This document shows, in pieces, positions 35,085 to 46,900 of a stretch of DNA of 64,000 bases. Origin of the DNA: Micractinium sp. NFX-FRZ (Eukaryota > Chlorophyta > Trebouxiophyceae > Chlorellales > Chlorellaceae). Every line of letters starts with the position of its first letter. The stretch's first letter is position 1. The stretch covers positions 186,001 to 250,000 of the forward strand of contig JAPTJF010000011.1 in assembly GCA_029339195.1 (NCBI GenBank), given 5' to 3'. The translations under genes were made by a program, and so were the position numbers. The notes beneath the pieces were generated by a model that searched no databases, was not told where the DNA came from, and was given only the letters and a program-made list of their open reading frames with translations.

Positions 35085-36050
35085 GGACCTGCAGGCAGAT
35101 GTGCGGCAGCGCCGGTGGCGGGGCAGCCCTACTGAGCTGTTGGCCTTGCGGCGGGAAGGCGGCAGCTGGGCAGGCTGCGGGCCGTTGGCCGGGCGGCAGC
35201 CAAGGTGTCAACCCTGCCGGCCGTGGGCCTCGATCCAAGGCGATTGAGCCGCTGGCCGACTGGGTGGGGGGCTGTCGCCCTCCAAGGTGATGGGCGCAGG
35301 CTAGGCTGTGGCAGCTCGCCCTCCAGCCCGCTGCCCCTAGGGCGATCACACCCAGCCAGCAGCCCAATTGGGCGGCCCTGAGCGGCAGGCAGGCCTGCAG
35401 CAACACGGGCCTGCATGCACCCCCACTCACGTTCAGCAGCCCTCCGCCCCCAATCGAGCTGTTCTAGCACTCCATCAGCCGCAAAAGAGGGGTCCGGTCG
35501 CCATACCGTGTCGTTGTTGGCCGCACGTGCTTTGTCAGCGAGGGCCCGCCACGGCTCCCCAGACTCTGTTTGTCAATTGCAGGGCACAGGCTGAGCTGGA
35601 CGGGTGGGAATGGATGGGGGGGGCAGCGTTGGTGCCAGCAGGTGGGCTGCAGCCACAGGGAAGTGGCCTGTGTCCGCAGGTAGGATTGCTCCCTTGTGCC
35701 TAGCTGGCCCCAAACCCAAAGTCACACACACTGTTTAGAAATGTAGTGTGTTGACAGGGGTGTGTAGGTCAGGCCCCATTAGGAAGGGAGCGCGTGCATA
35801 TTTGAAGGCGCTGCTCAGTAGGCGAGCACTATCAGCGCTGAGCAGCTGCATAGCGGGAAGCCTTCAGGGGCGCTGAGCGTACGCCATGCCACCTCCGCAA
35901 CTGCCACGCCTGCTGCCGCCTCCCTGCTGCCGCCCTTGCCGTGCCAGCACGCAGCACGCAGCCGTGCTGCGCTTATGCGTGCGTGAAGCGTGGCAAGGCG
36001 CCACATCATGGCAGCGCGGCATGATTCCATGCTGCCCTCTGCTGGCGCAA
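35085..36050. other. Intergenic: upstream of RAMA gene, 3' side of SBP
   Basis: Both neighbours are on the minus strand. An acceptor-like CAG ends at 35089 on the minus strand, so a further 5' exon of the RAMA-domain gene could be hidden here. Confidence 0.5.
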
Positions 36051-39000
36051 TCACTTGCCCGCCATGCGTGCTGCCATCTTGCGTGCGCCCACATCCCGCA
36101 GGATCTCCGAGCAGATGCCCTGCAGGGGATGGCATGCGCATGGGGAGGGGGCGTGGGGCCAAGGGCGGGCTTGTGGGCCGGCGGACGGTACCTGACGAAT
36201 GTGTGGACCCACGGGGATGGGTGCAGGCAGCACAAGGCAGCAGGTCACAGCAACTCCAGAGGCATCCGGAAGTTTCCTTGGAGTTCCCCCACCTGCCACC
36301 CACCGCCCCAGACCGGACCCACCCATTATCCGCCTTCGACCCGCCGTGTCCTCATCATGAGTGCCCTTTGGCACCAACTGGACTGGTCACCAACTCCACA
36401 TGCACTCAAGGCCAGCCCAGTCATCTGGCATCGAGGAAGCGTGCCGTCGTGCGCAAACTGTTGTATGGCGAACATCCATGCAGCGCTCTGTTCCCATGAC
36501 GGACAAAATGTCCTCCCTCCCCCAATCACTCAACCCACCGTGTCCTCAAAGAACTCCTGCTGAATGGCTTTCCACCCGCCCAGCCGCTTCTCCGCCGTCC
36601 ACAGGCCCTTGACGGCCGGCAGGCCAACCTCCTCGTTCAGCTCCTTGAACGGCGTCCTGCACCACAGCACAGCACGCACAGCATGGCGCAGCGTGGCACA
36701 GCAGCGTCAGCACCGGATGGCGGCAGGCCAAGCCCCTCATTCGTTCTGCTGAAGGGAGTCCCCCAGCAAGGCGCCAGCAGGGCGTTGATAGGGCCCAGTG
36801 TGCAGCAGCAGCACAGCGCAGCACAGCGCAGCGCACAATGGAACAAGGCAGGGTGCCGGCCCCGAATGCAGCATGAGCCTCAGCATGCAGGTCGCAAGCT
36901 CCCGCCTGCGCACGCAATCTCCCGCCTGCGCATCCCACCATGCAGCGCCTCCCTGGGTGCCCGCAACCGCTACCTGCCCCTGCCCAAACCCCTGAGCTGC
37001 GCATGCACCTTGCCCGCACCCCGCTCCTGCCGCCCCCAGCTGCCTCCCACCCGTCTGCACGCGCACCTAAACCCGCAGGCCGCAAACTCCCGCTGCGCCT
37101 CCCGAGTGAAGAGGAAGTTGCAGAAGGCGGTGGCGGCCTCCCGCGCCTCGGGGGGCGCCTGGTCAATGTTGGCGTCTACCAGCCCCACGGGGCACTGGAT
37201 CTGCACGAGGTGCGCACAGAGGCACAACAACGTGATGAGCATGTGAGCCCAAAGCAGGGGTGTTGTCACGTCGACAGGTTGGCGCCAAGCGGTCCCACCG
37301 CACACCTAGCATGTGCGCTGCAGGCACGCCCGTGCACAGGGGGGCGAGTGCTGGCGGAAGCAGCCGCCGTGCTGCCCCAGGCACCCTGCCACGCTGCCGC
37401 CATCGCTGCGCACGTGGCCCAGCACCCACATGCCGCCCACGTCCACCCCCACCCTTTCCCCTTTCCCCCACCCGCATGCCCCTTCCCTTCTGCCCCCCTC
37501 CTCACCCGGATGTTGTTGTCGGGCACGATGTATGGCAGGCGCTCCTTCTCAGGCACCACCAGGTTTGTGAAGTAGGCCTCGTTCTCATACGTGAGCAGCG
37601 CGTCGCCCATGCCCTGCACACATGCGGGGTTGCAACCCACTGCTGTTATGAGTAATGAATGGATGCCGGGTGGCGGATGCTGGTTGGTGAAGTAGGCCTC
37701 GTTCTCACAGGTGGGAAGCACAGCGCCGACATGAGATGCAGGGGGGGCAGGGGCAAGAGGCAGCAACAAACACGTCCAGGCCTTCCTCCACACACACAAC
37801 TCTCCTTGCACGTGGCTCTGGCCGGCAGGCCGCATCAGGCCAGGCGTGCCGCCACCGCCCCACCCACACCACGACAACACCACGGCACACACCACGGCAC
37901 ACGCCACACCGGCGCCACACGATGCTCGTGAAGCATCACCATCACAGCCACACAAACACAAGGAAGGTTCCCACCCACCTGGCGGTAGAAGACGTCGGAG
38001 GCTTCCCGAGCGTCACGCGGCTGCACCAGCACCTGGTCAAACACCTGCACAGCAGGCACAGCAGGCACAGCAGGGCGTGGGTGGGACGGCAGGGGCCCGA
38101 CCGGTGGTGGTGGGCTTCCACAGTGCAACCAGGCGCCTGGCGGGAGACAGCAGGGGCAGCAGAGCAATGGTCCTGCCAACCCACACAACTGCGCCGGTCC
38201 TGCCCTGCCCTGCCCTGCCCTGCCCTGCCCTGCATCTCCCGCCCATCTATCCTGCGCCCAACCGAGGCCCAGCCTGGGCCCAACCTAGGCCCAACCTAGG
38301 CCCAACCTGCGGCCCAACCTGGGCCCAACCTGCGGCCAGCCACGCCTACCTTGGTGACATACTGCGTGGCCGCCTTCTTGCCGCCCTTGCCCAGCTTAAA
38401 GCCCCACAGGCCCAGGAAGATCCAGCGCGCCACGCCCGCGGTCTTGGGGTTGGCGGTGATCACCGCCACGTCATCACGTGCTGAAATGGCACAGCGGTGG
38501 GTGGGTGGGGAAGCGAGGGACGAGGCAGGGTTGAGGGAGTGCGGGTGTGGCATGGGGCGGGTGAGCGGGGGGTGAGGAGTGTGCGCAGCCCGGCAGGGAG
38601 GCGTGGGACGGGAGGCAGGGCACCATGTGGCAGCCTGCTTGCAACCATCTGCCACCCACCTAGCAAGCACCCAACAGCTGCACCCAATGGTGCATCCCAT
38701 TGCCTGAGGAGCACCCTCCCTCATGCTCAGCACTCAAGCCCACCCCCTGACCACTCTTCGCCTTGCTCTCAACGTTGCATGGAGTGCAAGTGTAATAGCG
38801 CCTGAAAAGAACACGGTAGGCACAGCCACAGCATGCACAGCAAGCCAGCGCACAGTAAAAAACGACTGTAGTGACTCACTCACCCAGGTCCTCCCAACCG
38901 TTGATGCCCTTGGGGTTGCCTTTGCGCACCACGATGGAGCAGACCGACTCGCAGACGACGCTGTTGGCGGGGAAGGCGGCGGGCCAGTCCTCGCGCATGA

Positions 39001-39604
39001 GGCCTGCCGGGCGGGAGAGAGAGGGCCGCCACGGCGGTAGGGGAGAGGGTGACAGGTGACGACACACGGAGGTTTGCTGGGAGGGGCCGCCAGACAGCAG
39101 TACCCCCGCCCGCCCGACACGTCCGGAGGAAGGACTGCGAGAAGCGCTGGTAGTGGGACTGTCAGGAGTCAAACCGGAAAAACAGTGTAGCTGCACCACC
39201 CTCTGCCCTGCTCCTCGTATCACCCTCTGCCCCTGCCCTCTCCCCTCCACCCACCTCACCCTCTGCCCTGCACCGCCCTCTGCCCCCGCCCTGCTCCCCT
39301 CACCACCCGCCTCCTCACCCGTGTCTGCAATCTTGATCATGTCCAGCGGCAGCGCCAGCGCCACAATGTCGGCGGGCAGGCCGTCCATGACGGCGCGCGC
39401 CTGCGTGCCAGACCCGCCAAAGGAGAGGCGGAAGCGCACGGTGCGCCCCGCCTGCTGCTCATACTCCCGGATGAACATCTTGGTGATTTTGCTGTAGGCC
39501 TTGCGGGTGACAGCAAAAGACACCAGGGTGAGCATCAGCGGCCGCCGAGCATCCGCCACCTGCGCCACCTCGTTGGCCCCCCGCCGCGCCGACAGCTGCC
39601 AGCC

Positions 39605-39635
<31 letters not shown>

Positions 39636-39901
39636 CCGTGTGGCGGCACGCCGCTGCCGCTGCCGCCGCCTAGCTGAGGCGTCGCCGCTGCTGCTGCTGC
39701 TGCGGTGGCTGCTGCTGCCCATGCAGACGAGGGCCGCAGCAGGGGCAGGTAGGCGGGCGCTGCGAGTGCTACCAGGGCAGCGTGCCGCCTGCAGAGGGGC
39801 GGAAACAGGAGGCAAGGGGTGGGCAGGGCGGCCACTGGAGAGCGAACCCTTCGCCGATTGTGTCTAGCTGAGCAGGCAAGGTCAGACGCGAGCGCAGCCA
39901 T
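36051..39901 (-). CDS. SBP: Sulfate-binding protein of the plastid sulfate ABC transporter
   Basis: Eight exons: 39319-39901, 38884-39003, 38350-38480, 37979-38044, 37506-37613, 37067-37200, 36539-36656, 36051-36119; 442 residues. The mature part is a sulfate/thiosulfate-binding protein from end to end: FRLSFGGSGTQARAVMDGLP, ADIVALALPLDMIKIADTG, SIVVRKGNPKGINGWEDLG, VITANPKTAGVARW, GDALLTYENEAYFTN, IVPDNNIRI, and a final block with TAEKRLGGWKAIQQEFF. In green algae such as Chlamydomonas the nuclear gene SBP makes the binding partner of the chloroplast sulfate permease (SulP, SulP2, Sabc). The first 110 residues are basic then Ala- and Gly-rich (ten glycines in a row), fitting a transit peptide and spacer; bacterial relatives lack this. 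The ATG at 39901 is chosen as the first in frame. The frame stays open upstream only from a TTG. Introns hold copies of exon ends. Confidence 0.93.
36715..36770 (-). repeat. Copy of SBP exon 7 start inside intron 6
   Basis: Shares GGCAGGCCAA and a degenerate CTCNTTC...GAAGGGAGTC continuation with exon 7 (36615-36656). Confidence 0.6.
36883..36940 (-). repeat. Two copies of SBP exon 6 end inside intron 6
   Basis: GCAGGTCGCAAGCTCCCGCC here resembles GCAGGCCGCAAACTCCCG at the low end of exon 6 (37076-37093). A second, shorter copy (CAATCTCCCGCCTGCGCA) follows at once. Confidence 0.6.
37680..37732 (-). repeat. Copy of SBP exon 5 inside intron 4
   Basis: Shares GTGAAGTAGGCCTCGTTCTC with exon 5 (about 37567-37587), then diverges. 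Confidence 0.8.
38199..38233. repeat. CCCTG pentanucleotide run in an SBP intron
   Basis: Seven CCCTG units, in the intron between SBP exons 3 and 4. Confidence 0.9.
38255..38338. repeat. 11-12-base minisatellite in an SBP intron
   Basis: Seven degenerate units of the form GCCCAACCTAG / GCCCAACCTGCG, just before the donor of SBP exon 3 (exon low end 38350). Confidence 0.85.
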
Positions 39902-40949
39902 GCGGCCATACAACCTTTTAGGGATTCCTCCACCTCTGCTTATCAAACCACGTCTACACGCACCAAAGCAGCGCCACGATCCGCTGCGGCTGGCCCTGGC
40001 TGGTGCTGTCTCCCGCTACCGCCAGTGCCGCCGCCGCCTGCCGCCGTTGCCGCCGCTGTGGGAGCAGCGGTTGCCTGCACGCATTGGGCAGAGTTGAAAT
40101 TAGATCCATGCTCTCAGTCGTCATTCACAGGCAGCGAGCAGAAGCAAGGCAGTTGTGCGCACGAGAGAGTGCTAGCAAAGTCGCTCGCCTGCATGGCGCG
40201 GTGCCCAGGGCGTCCGCTGGGCTGACAGATGACTGCATCGGGGATGTGTACTACCAAGGTCTACTCCTCCTCGTCCGCTAGTGCTGTAGAAGCGGAGCCC
40301 AGAAGAGGCGCAAGTGGGAGCTTGGTACCTCCCTGTCTGGGGTGTTGCGATGCCTCACACGGGATGATTTCAATTCGTTGCACGTCGCAGAGCAGGGAAT
40401 GCGCGCTGGGAACTGCGCGCTCATGCTGGGACGTGCTGCGCTAAACCGGACGTCCCTGCAAGGCTGTTTGCATCCTTCATCTTCCCCAGCAGGATGCTGG
40501 GATCGATTTCGCAAAGCATGGCTTCTGCTGAATGGCCCTACAGTCAGGGCCCTGCCCCCACGCACATCTCAGAGACCGTCATGGTGGGTGATCACGTGTC
40601 GCAGACCCTAGAAGAAGCAGGCAGCCAGGTGAGAAGAGTAGGCGCCGTGCAGAGCGGGTAGGCGAGTGACGCAATTTTGAAGCCGTGTCCTGAGGCCGTC
40701 ACAGACCGCCAGACGGTCTTGGGATGCCTGCAAGCACCGCAGAAGGCTGTCTGGCTGTCCCGGAGCAGCGACCGCGGGCCCTCCCACTTTGAAACCAGCC
40801 GGCGCTGCGCCCGCCCGTCTGCCGCGCCCGTGCGCTCCAACGGGCAGCCTTGCGTGGCTGGGGTACAGCCTCCACAAGTGTGCCCTGTCTTTGCAGCAAC
40901 ACATGATGCATTGTCACGGCCAGCCTGACGCGCCGCCCCTGCCGCGCAG
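39902..40949. other. Divergent promoter region, SBP and PIF1
   Basis: SBP starts leftwards at 39901 and PIF1 reads rightwards from an exon at 40950, so this kilobase holds both promoters and the first exon of PIF1. Candidate PIF1 starts are an ATG near 40235 and one at 40581 followed at once by GTGGGT. Confidence 0.55.
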
Positions 40950-43900
40950 GCGCCGGGCAGCAGCCCCGCCCGGTCGCAGCTGGCGGGCAGCGACAGCCAG
41001 GCAGACAGCCCGCAGCTGTCGGATGAGCAGCAGCGCATTCTGGACTTGGTGCGGGACCGCAAGAACGTCTTCTTCACAGGTGGGTTGCTTTGGATGGTCG
41101 CCTGTCTCGCCAGCTAGCCAGCTGCAGGGTCCGGCAGCGCTGCCGCCGCTGCTGCGTGCTGCGCAATGGCCAGAATGCAAGGCACGCACGCCTGTTGCAT
41201 TTCCTCCCCTGCCCTCCGATCGGCCCCCGGTGAGCCCCGCCTCGGGCATGCCTTCATGCACCCTTCTCCGCGCCGCCACCCTGGCTTCCGCCTGCGTGCA
41301 GGTGACGCCGGCACGGGCAAGTCTTTCCTGCTGACTCACATAATCAAGGCGCTGCGGGAGGAGGTAAGAGGAGTGCTTGTGCGCCTGCCTGCCGATGCCA
41401 GCAGGCCTGCCACCCACCTACGCCCCCTGCTGGTCTACCTTGGTCTCCTGCTGGGCCACCCACAGTGGTTCACAGCATGTCATTGCCGTTCCCTCCGTAT
41501 TCAGCGGGTTGCCCCTCTCCCCGATGATTCCCCAGCGTGAGGACATTGGTCAGCATCACATGCCTGCTGCTCTTACCGCATATGGCCCCGGCGTCCTGTG
41601 CTCCCTCCCCTCTCACATGCGCACCCCTCCCCTGCAGTTTGGTGAGGAGTATGCGCAGCGGGTGGCAGTGACGGCAGCCACCGGCATCGCCGCCACGCAC
41701 ATCCAGGGCAGCACGGTGCACTCGGCGCTGGGCTGCGGTGAGCGGTGCCAGGCTGGGGCAGGCCGGGGCCAGAGTCCGCAGCTGGCCCTGGCTGGCCTTG
41801 CTTGCTTCCTGCGGGTGCCCAGGCACTTTGGAAAGCCGACGCAACAGTCTGTGGCTGCCACGTCATCGCCAGGCTCCCCGTTGGGGTGCCCAGCCACTCC
41901 GGCAACCACGCCACCCTGCGTGCTCAGACCCTCACCCGGAGTTTGCTGGCTGTCACTCTGGGCTGCTGTGCTGGCGCTGCCCCGCCGGTGCAGGCCTGCC
42001 CCGTCGGATCGAAGACTTCAAGAGCATGTGGCGGAAGGAGAACCGCGACCGCCTGCGCGCGCTGCAGGTGCGGTGCAGCCGCCCGGAGCCTCCTGTGTGC
42101 CGTGGCCGCTGGCGGGATGCAGGCCGCCCGCTACAAGAGTGTGCAGCACAGGCGTGCAAGGATGTGGGCGGCACGGCCCCACGCGTTGGCACCCCGCCCA
42201 CATGTGTGTGTGGGGTTATGCTGACGCCCCTTGATTCTCACCATGCTGCCGCTGGCCGTGTGCATGGACGGAATCAGCCCTGCTGCCTTTTGCACGACTT
42301 GTCCTATTCATGTGCGTGCCACTGACACCAGGCCCGTCGGTGTGTGCTGCAGGTGCTGATTGTTGACGAGATCAGCATGGTGTCAGGGGAGTTCTTCCAG
42401 GCAAGCCAGCTGGGGTGGGCGAAGGGGGTGGGCTGGGGCAGCAGCATGGGGGAGGCGAGCTGGCAGCAGCAGCAGCAGCAGCTGCTGCTGTTTTGGCGCT
42501 TGGGGCCTGCCATCATCTGCCTGCTCACCACACCTCGCCAGATGCCCTCCTCTCAGGTCGAGTTCCGCTCTCGATCACGCCACATGTCGTCATCATCCTG
42601 CCACATCCACTCTACTCACCCGCTCCCCCCTGCCCGCTCAGCAGGTGCTGGAGGCGATGGTGCGGGCGATCCGCGGGCTGGATGCACCCTGGGGAGGCCT
42701 GCGCCTGGTGCTGTGCGGCGACTACTTTCAGTGCGGCGGGGGATGGGGCTGTTGTGCTGTGTGTGTGCTGTGGGCGGCGCCAGCTGTACCGCCGTCTCGC
42801 CTGTTGCTGTGCTGGAATAGCTTTCAGTGAGGCTGGGGATGGGACTGCTGTGGGGTGTGCTATGCTGGGGCATACAGCGGTGCAGGGCGTGCCGTTATCG
42901 GGTGCTCCTGTGCACAGCATTTCTGGAGGCCACATCTATTGCCAGGCGTCCAGCTGGCGGAGCGGGAGTGGGGAGGCGGACGGCCCGCATCCGCTGTACC
43001 ATGGAACGGGTGGCATCACGGGCGTGCGCCCCAGCCGGCCCAAGAGCCCTGCATGGCGTGTCGCAGGCACACTGCCGAGTGCCAGCCACCGGTGACGCCG
43101 GCATCAGGAGTGAGGCCTGTGTGCTGCCCCTGCCACCCTCCCCTTGCAGACTGCCCCCCATCGTGACCCGCTGGCAAGCGGGCATGCCGCCCAGCACCTT
43201 CCTGGGGCGCGGCTTCACCTTCCAGTGCCCCGCCTGGCGCCGCTGCAACCTGAACGTGAGCCAGGCCGGGGCGGGGGCAGGGCCACATATATGCTCAGGC
43301 AGCAGCAGAGAAGTGGTAGCAATCGTGCCTGCGTGTTGCACGAGATGCCTGCGTTCCCGCCCTCCCCCCGTCTGCCCACCCCTCTTGCACCCCCACCACC
43401 TCATCCGCCCTCCCTACCTCCCAACACCCCCGCCCCTTTTACCCACCCTGCCTCACCCTGCCTCAGTGCCTGGTCCTCACCAAGGTGTTCCGCCAGAAGG
43501 ACGCCCGCTTCCAGGGCATCCTCAACGCCGTGCGATTTGGCAGCAACGCGGCGGCGGCCACGCTGGCTGCGGAGCGGCGGGGGCCGCTGCCGGAGCGGGA
43601 GGGCATCAAGCCCACGCAGGTGTGTCTGCAAGGGAAGAGGGGGCGGGGGCCTGCTGGCGGGAGGGGGAAAAGTTTGGGGTCGCAGAGAGGGGATGGGGTG
43701 TGGCAAGTTTGCACGGCAACAGCCAGCACACCAGCACGCCAGCTGTGTGCTTTCCAAATGCAATGCTTTCCTCGTCAACAGCTTGGCGGCGCTCGCCTGC
43801 GTGCCCTCCCGGCCCACCGCCTAGCCCAGGCCTCCCTCCCGCCATCTGCTGGATGCTGCTTCGCCGCCGCTTATGCACACCTCTGCCGCCTCCCCTGCTG

Positions 43901-46900
43901 CCACTGTACCGCAGCTGTACTCACGCAACGCTGACGTGGACCGGGTCAACGCTGAGGAGCTGGCCAAGCTGCCCTCAACCTTTGCTGTGCTAACGTGTGC
44001 TTCCTGCTTCCTTGTTATCGCTGCCACTGTGCTGCAGCTGTACTCGCGCAATGCTGACGTGGACCGGGTCAACGCTGAGGAGCTGACCAAGCTGCCGGGC
44101 GCGGCTGTGACCTGCGACGCCCAGGTAGGGCACCTGCTGCACGGCCCCTTCCTTCTTCAGCAAGCGAGGCGGCTGGAGGGCTGCCTGCCCGTCTCTGCCT
44201 GCCTGCATGTGGAGGGGTTGCAAACATGTATGTTTCGAGTGCTCTCTCCTGGGTGCCTGTTTGAGCGTGAATGGATGCCGCCTTGGGGCATTGGAGGCAC
44301 GGGACAGGCAGGAGGGCAGGCACTGGCCGCTGTATGACGTTGGGCCGGCGCCTGGCAGCCAGGGGCCTCCCCAGCAGCAGCTGCCGCTCCTGCGCCTGCC
44401 CTGCGCTGACCTGTGCCTCCCCGTCTCCCTGCCCGCAGGACGGCGTGCTGCTGGCAGCCGACATGAGCGCGGACAAGGGCTCCGGCCTGAGCTTTGCCGA
44501 CCGGCAACGGTGAGCGCCTGCCCCCGCCTGCCACCCGCCAGCCATCCGTCCACTCGCTACCCCTTACAGTCGGCGGCATGTCATTGAATGGCTGCACCTG
44601 CTCCCGCCTCTCTGCTGGCCTGTGGCGTGTAGGCCGCGTCTGCCACCTCGCTCGTCTCCCCTTTCTAGCCCGCTCACACCCTACTGTACTGCTCCCTGCT
44701 CTCTAAGTCTCTCTCAACCCCTGGCTGCTCCCCTGCGGCAGCGACTCCCAGAGGCTGTGGAAGCACGAGTTCTTCAGGGACTGCCTGGCCGCCAAGAGCT
44801 GCCAGCTGAAAGTGGGGGCACAGGTGGGGCGGGCGGCTGGGGCACGGGCACTGCCGGCGCAGGGCCCTATAGCGCCCGGCTTTCCGGCAGGGGGTCTGGT
44901 TGTTGCCGCAGCAAAGAGCAGCTTGCATGGATGCCGGTCATGCGTCTCGGGGCCCAGCACTGCCCCTCCACACTCCCCCTCTTGGCTAGCACAGGTGATG
45001 CTGGTCAAGAATTTGGAGCTGACGGGCACCGACCGCATGCTGGTGAGGCGCCGCAGCCTGCTCCCCAGCTGCTCGGTTCCCCTGAGCCTGCATCCCTTAA
45101 CTTCTCCACCTCAAAGCCGGCTGCAGCCCAGAGTACACCTGCTTCACACCGGGGGTGCACGGCACCAGCACTGCCCTGAGCTGCCGCCGTGCTGCCTCTG
45201 CTGCCGTGCTGTGGTTGTGGTTTGTTCTGGCCCCACCTGTGCGAGCCACACGCCGTGTGTCCCGCAGGTAAACGGCAGCCGGGGCGTGGTCACCAAGTTC
45301 CTGGCAATGGCAGAGTACCGGGAGCAGGTGAGCTTTTAGGGGAGAAGGTGTGAGGAGCAGGTGGAACCAGGGAAGAGAGATCCATCTGCAGCTGAACGTG
45401 GTGGGTTTGGCGGAGGTGCAGCCCGCCGCTTGTGCTAAAGCTTTGTTTAACCATTACTTACACTACCTGTACATATTCCCCTAGTGCAGCTGAACAAGGA
45501 GGTGGCGGAGGCAAAGGCGGAGCTGCGGCTGGCCGGCAAGGCGGCAGCAGGGGCCCCCGGCTCCCCAGGCGGCACCAAGCCCAAGGACCCGGCGACGGCA
45601 GCGGCAGGCCAGCGGCTGGACAAAGCCATGCGCAAGGTGCAGCAGGCTGGCAGGTGTGTGGGGTGGGTGGGTGGTGTGGGAACGCAGGGCAGGAGGGAGG
45701 CGGTGTGGTGCGGTGGGGGCTTGCTGCAGCGCTGCGGCACGCGCCGGGCTGGTGGGGTGGGGAGACAGGGTCAGGAGGGAGACAGGGTCAGGAGGGAGAC
45801 AGGGTCAGGAGGGAGCTGCTCTGGTCCGGACCAGGGGGGCTAGCGGCACGTGCCGCTGCGAGAGTGCAGCTCGACGTGCCCGCCCATCTTCCCCCCTCCC
45901 TGCTCACCTCCCCTGTGCAGCCTCCCTCCCTCTTCCCCCAGCTCTCCCCTGCCACCCGCCTTGCCTCTCCACCTCCACCTGCCTGCCCCAACCGCCCTCT
46001 CTCCCCACGTCACCCCTCCCCCCTCCCTGCAGCTGGGGCAGCGCCCAGAGCATGGTGCCAGTGGTGCGCTTCCTCAACGGGCGGGAGCTGCCCATGGGCC
46101 CGGTCACCTTCTCAGCAGACCTGCCCGGCGTGGGGATGTGCAGCCGGGACCAGGTGCCCCTGAAGCTGGCCTGGGCCATCACGATCCACAAGTGCCAGGC
46201 AAGCGGGCGGGGTGTGACAGGAAGGAAGGTGTACGCGGTGTAACTGAAAGGGAGGAAGGAAGGGGGAGTTGGCCGGGCTTGCTGGGCGGCAATCCAGGCA
46301 GGGCTGTTGGGGCTGCATGGCAGGGGGAGGGGTGCAGGCACGCTGCGCGCTCTTCGCAGTGCATGAGGTTTTGCGCATATTTGGGAGCACCTCCCCCACC
46401 TCCTGCTGCCTACCTGTACCTGCTGTCACCCTGCGCACCTGCCCGCCCCCACCTCGCCTCGCCTCGCCTCACCGTGCATTGTCCTCCTGCCGTGCAGGGC
46501 ATGACTTTGGACCTGGCGCGGGTGTCCCTCAAGGATTGCTTCGCCGAGGGCCAGGCGTATGTGGCCCTCAGGTGACGAGCGACAGAGGGGTGCTTTGGGT
46601 TTGAGAGGGGTGGCAGAGGTGTAGGGCCGCGCTTGCAGCTGGTGGAGGTGGGGTGGCCAGCCGCCTCTGCCAGGCCGTGTCCTGCTGGCCGCGGCCGCCC
46701 GCCGCCTGCTGCCAGCGCCTGCTCTCCCCAGCATGCTTCCCCCCTGGTCGACCCGCCCGCTCTCGAACGCTCTCCACTTGCTGTGTGCCCACCAGCCATC
46801 GCTGTATTTTTGCACTCCGCCCCCCTTGCAGCCGCATGCGCTCACAGAGGGCCCGCCTGCCCCTGTTATCCCTTTCCATACCTATCTTCCCCCTCCCTCC

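Noticed and set aside
39902..39946. Upstream extension of SBP from a TTG codon
   Set aside because: TTG is not a likely start in a nuclear gene and an in-frame ATG at 39901 exists.
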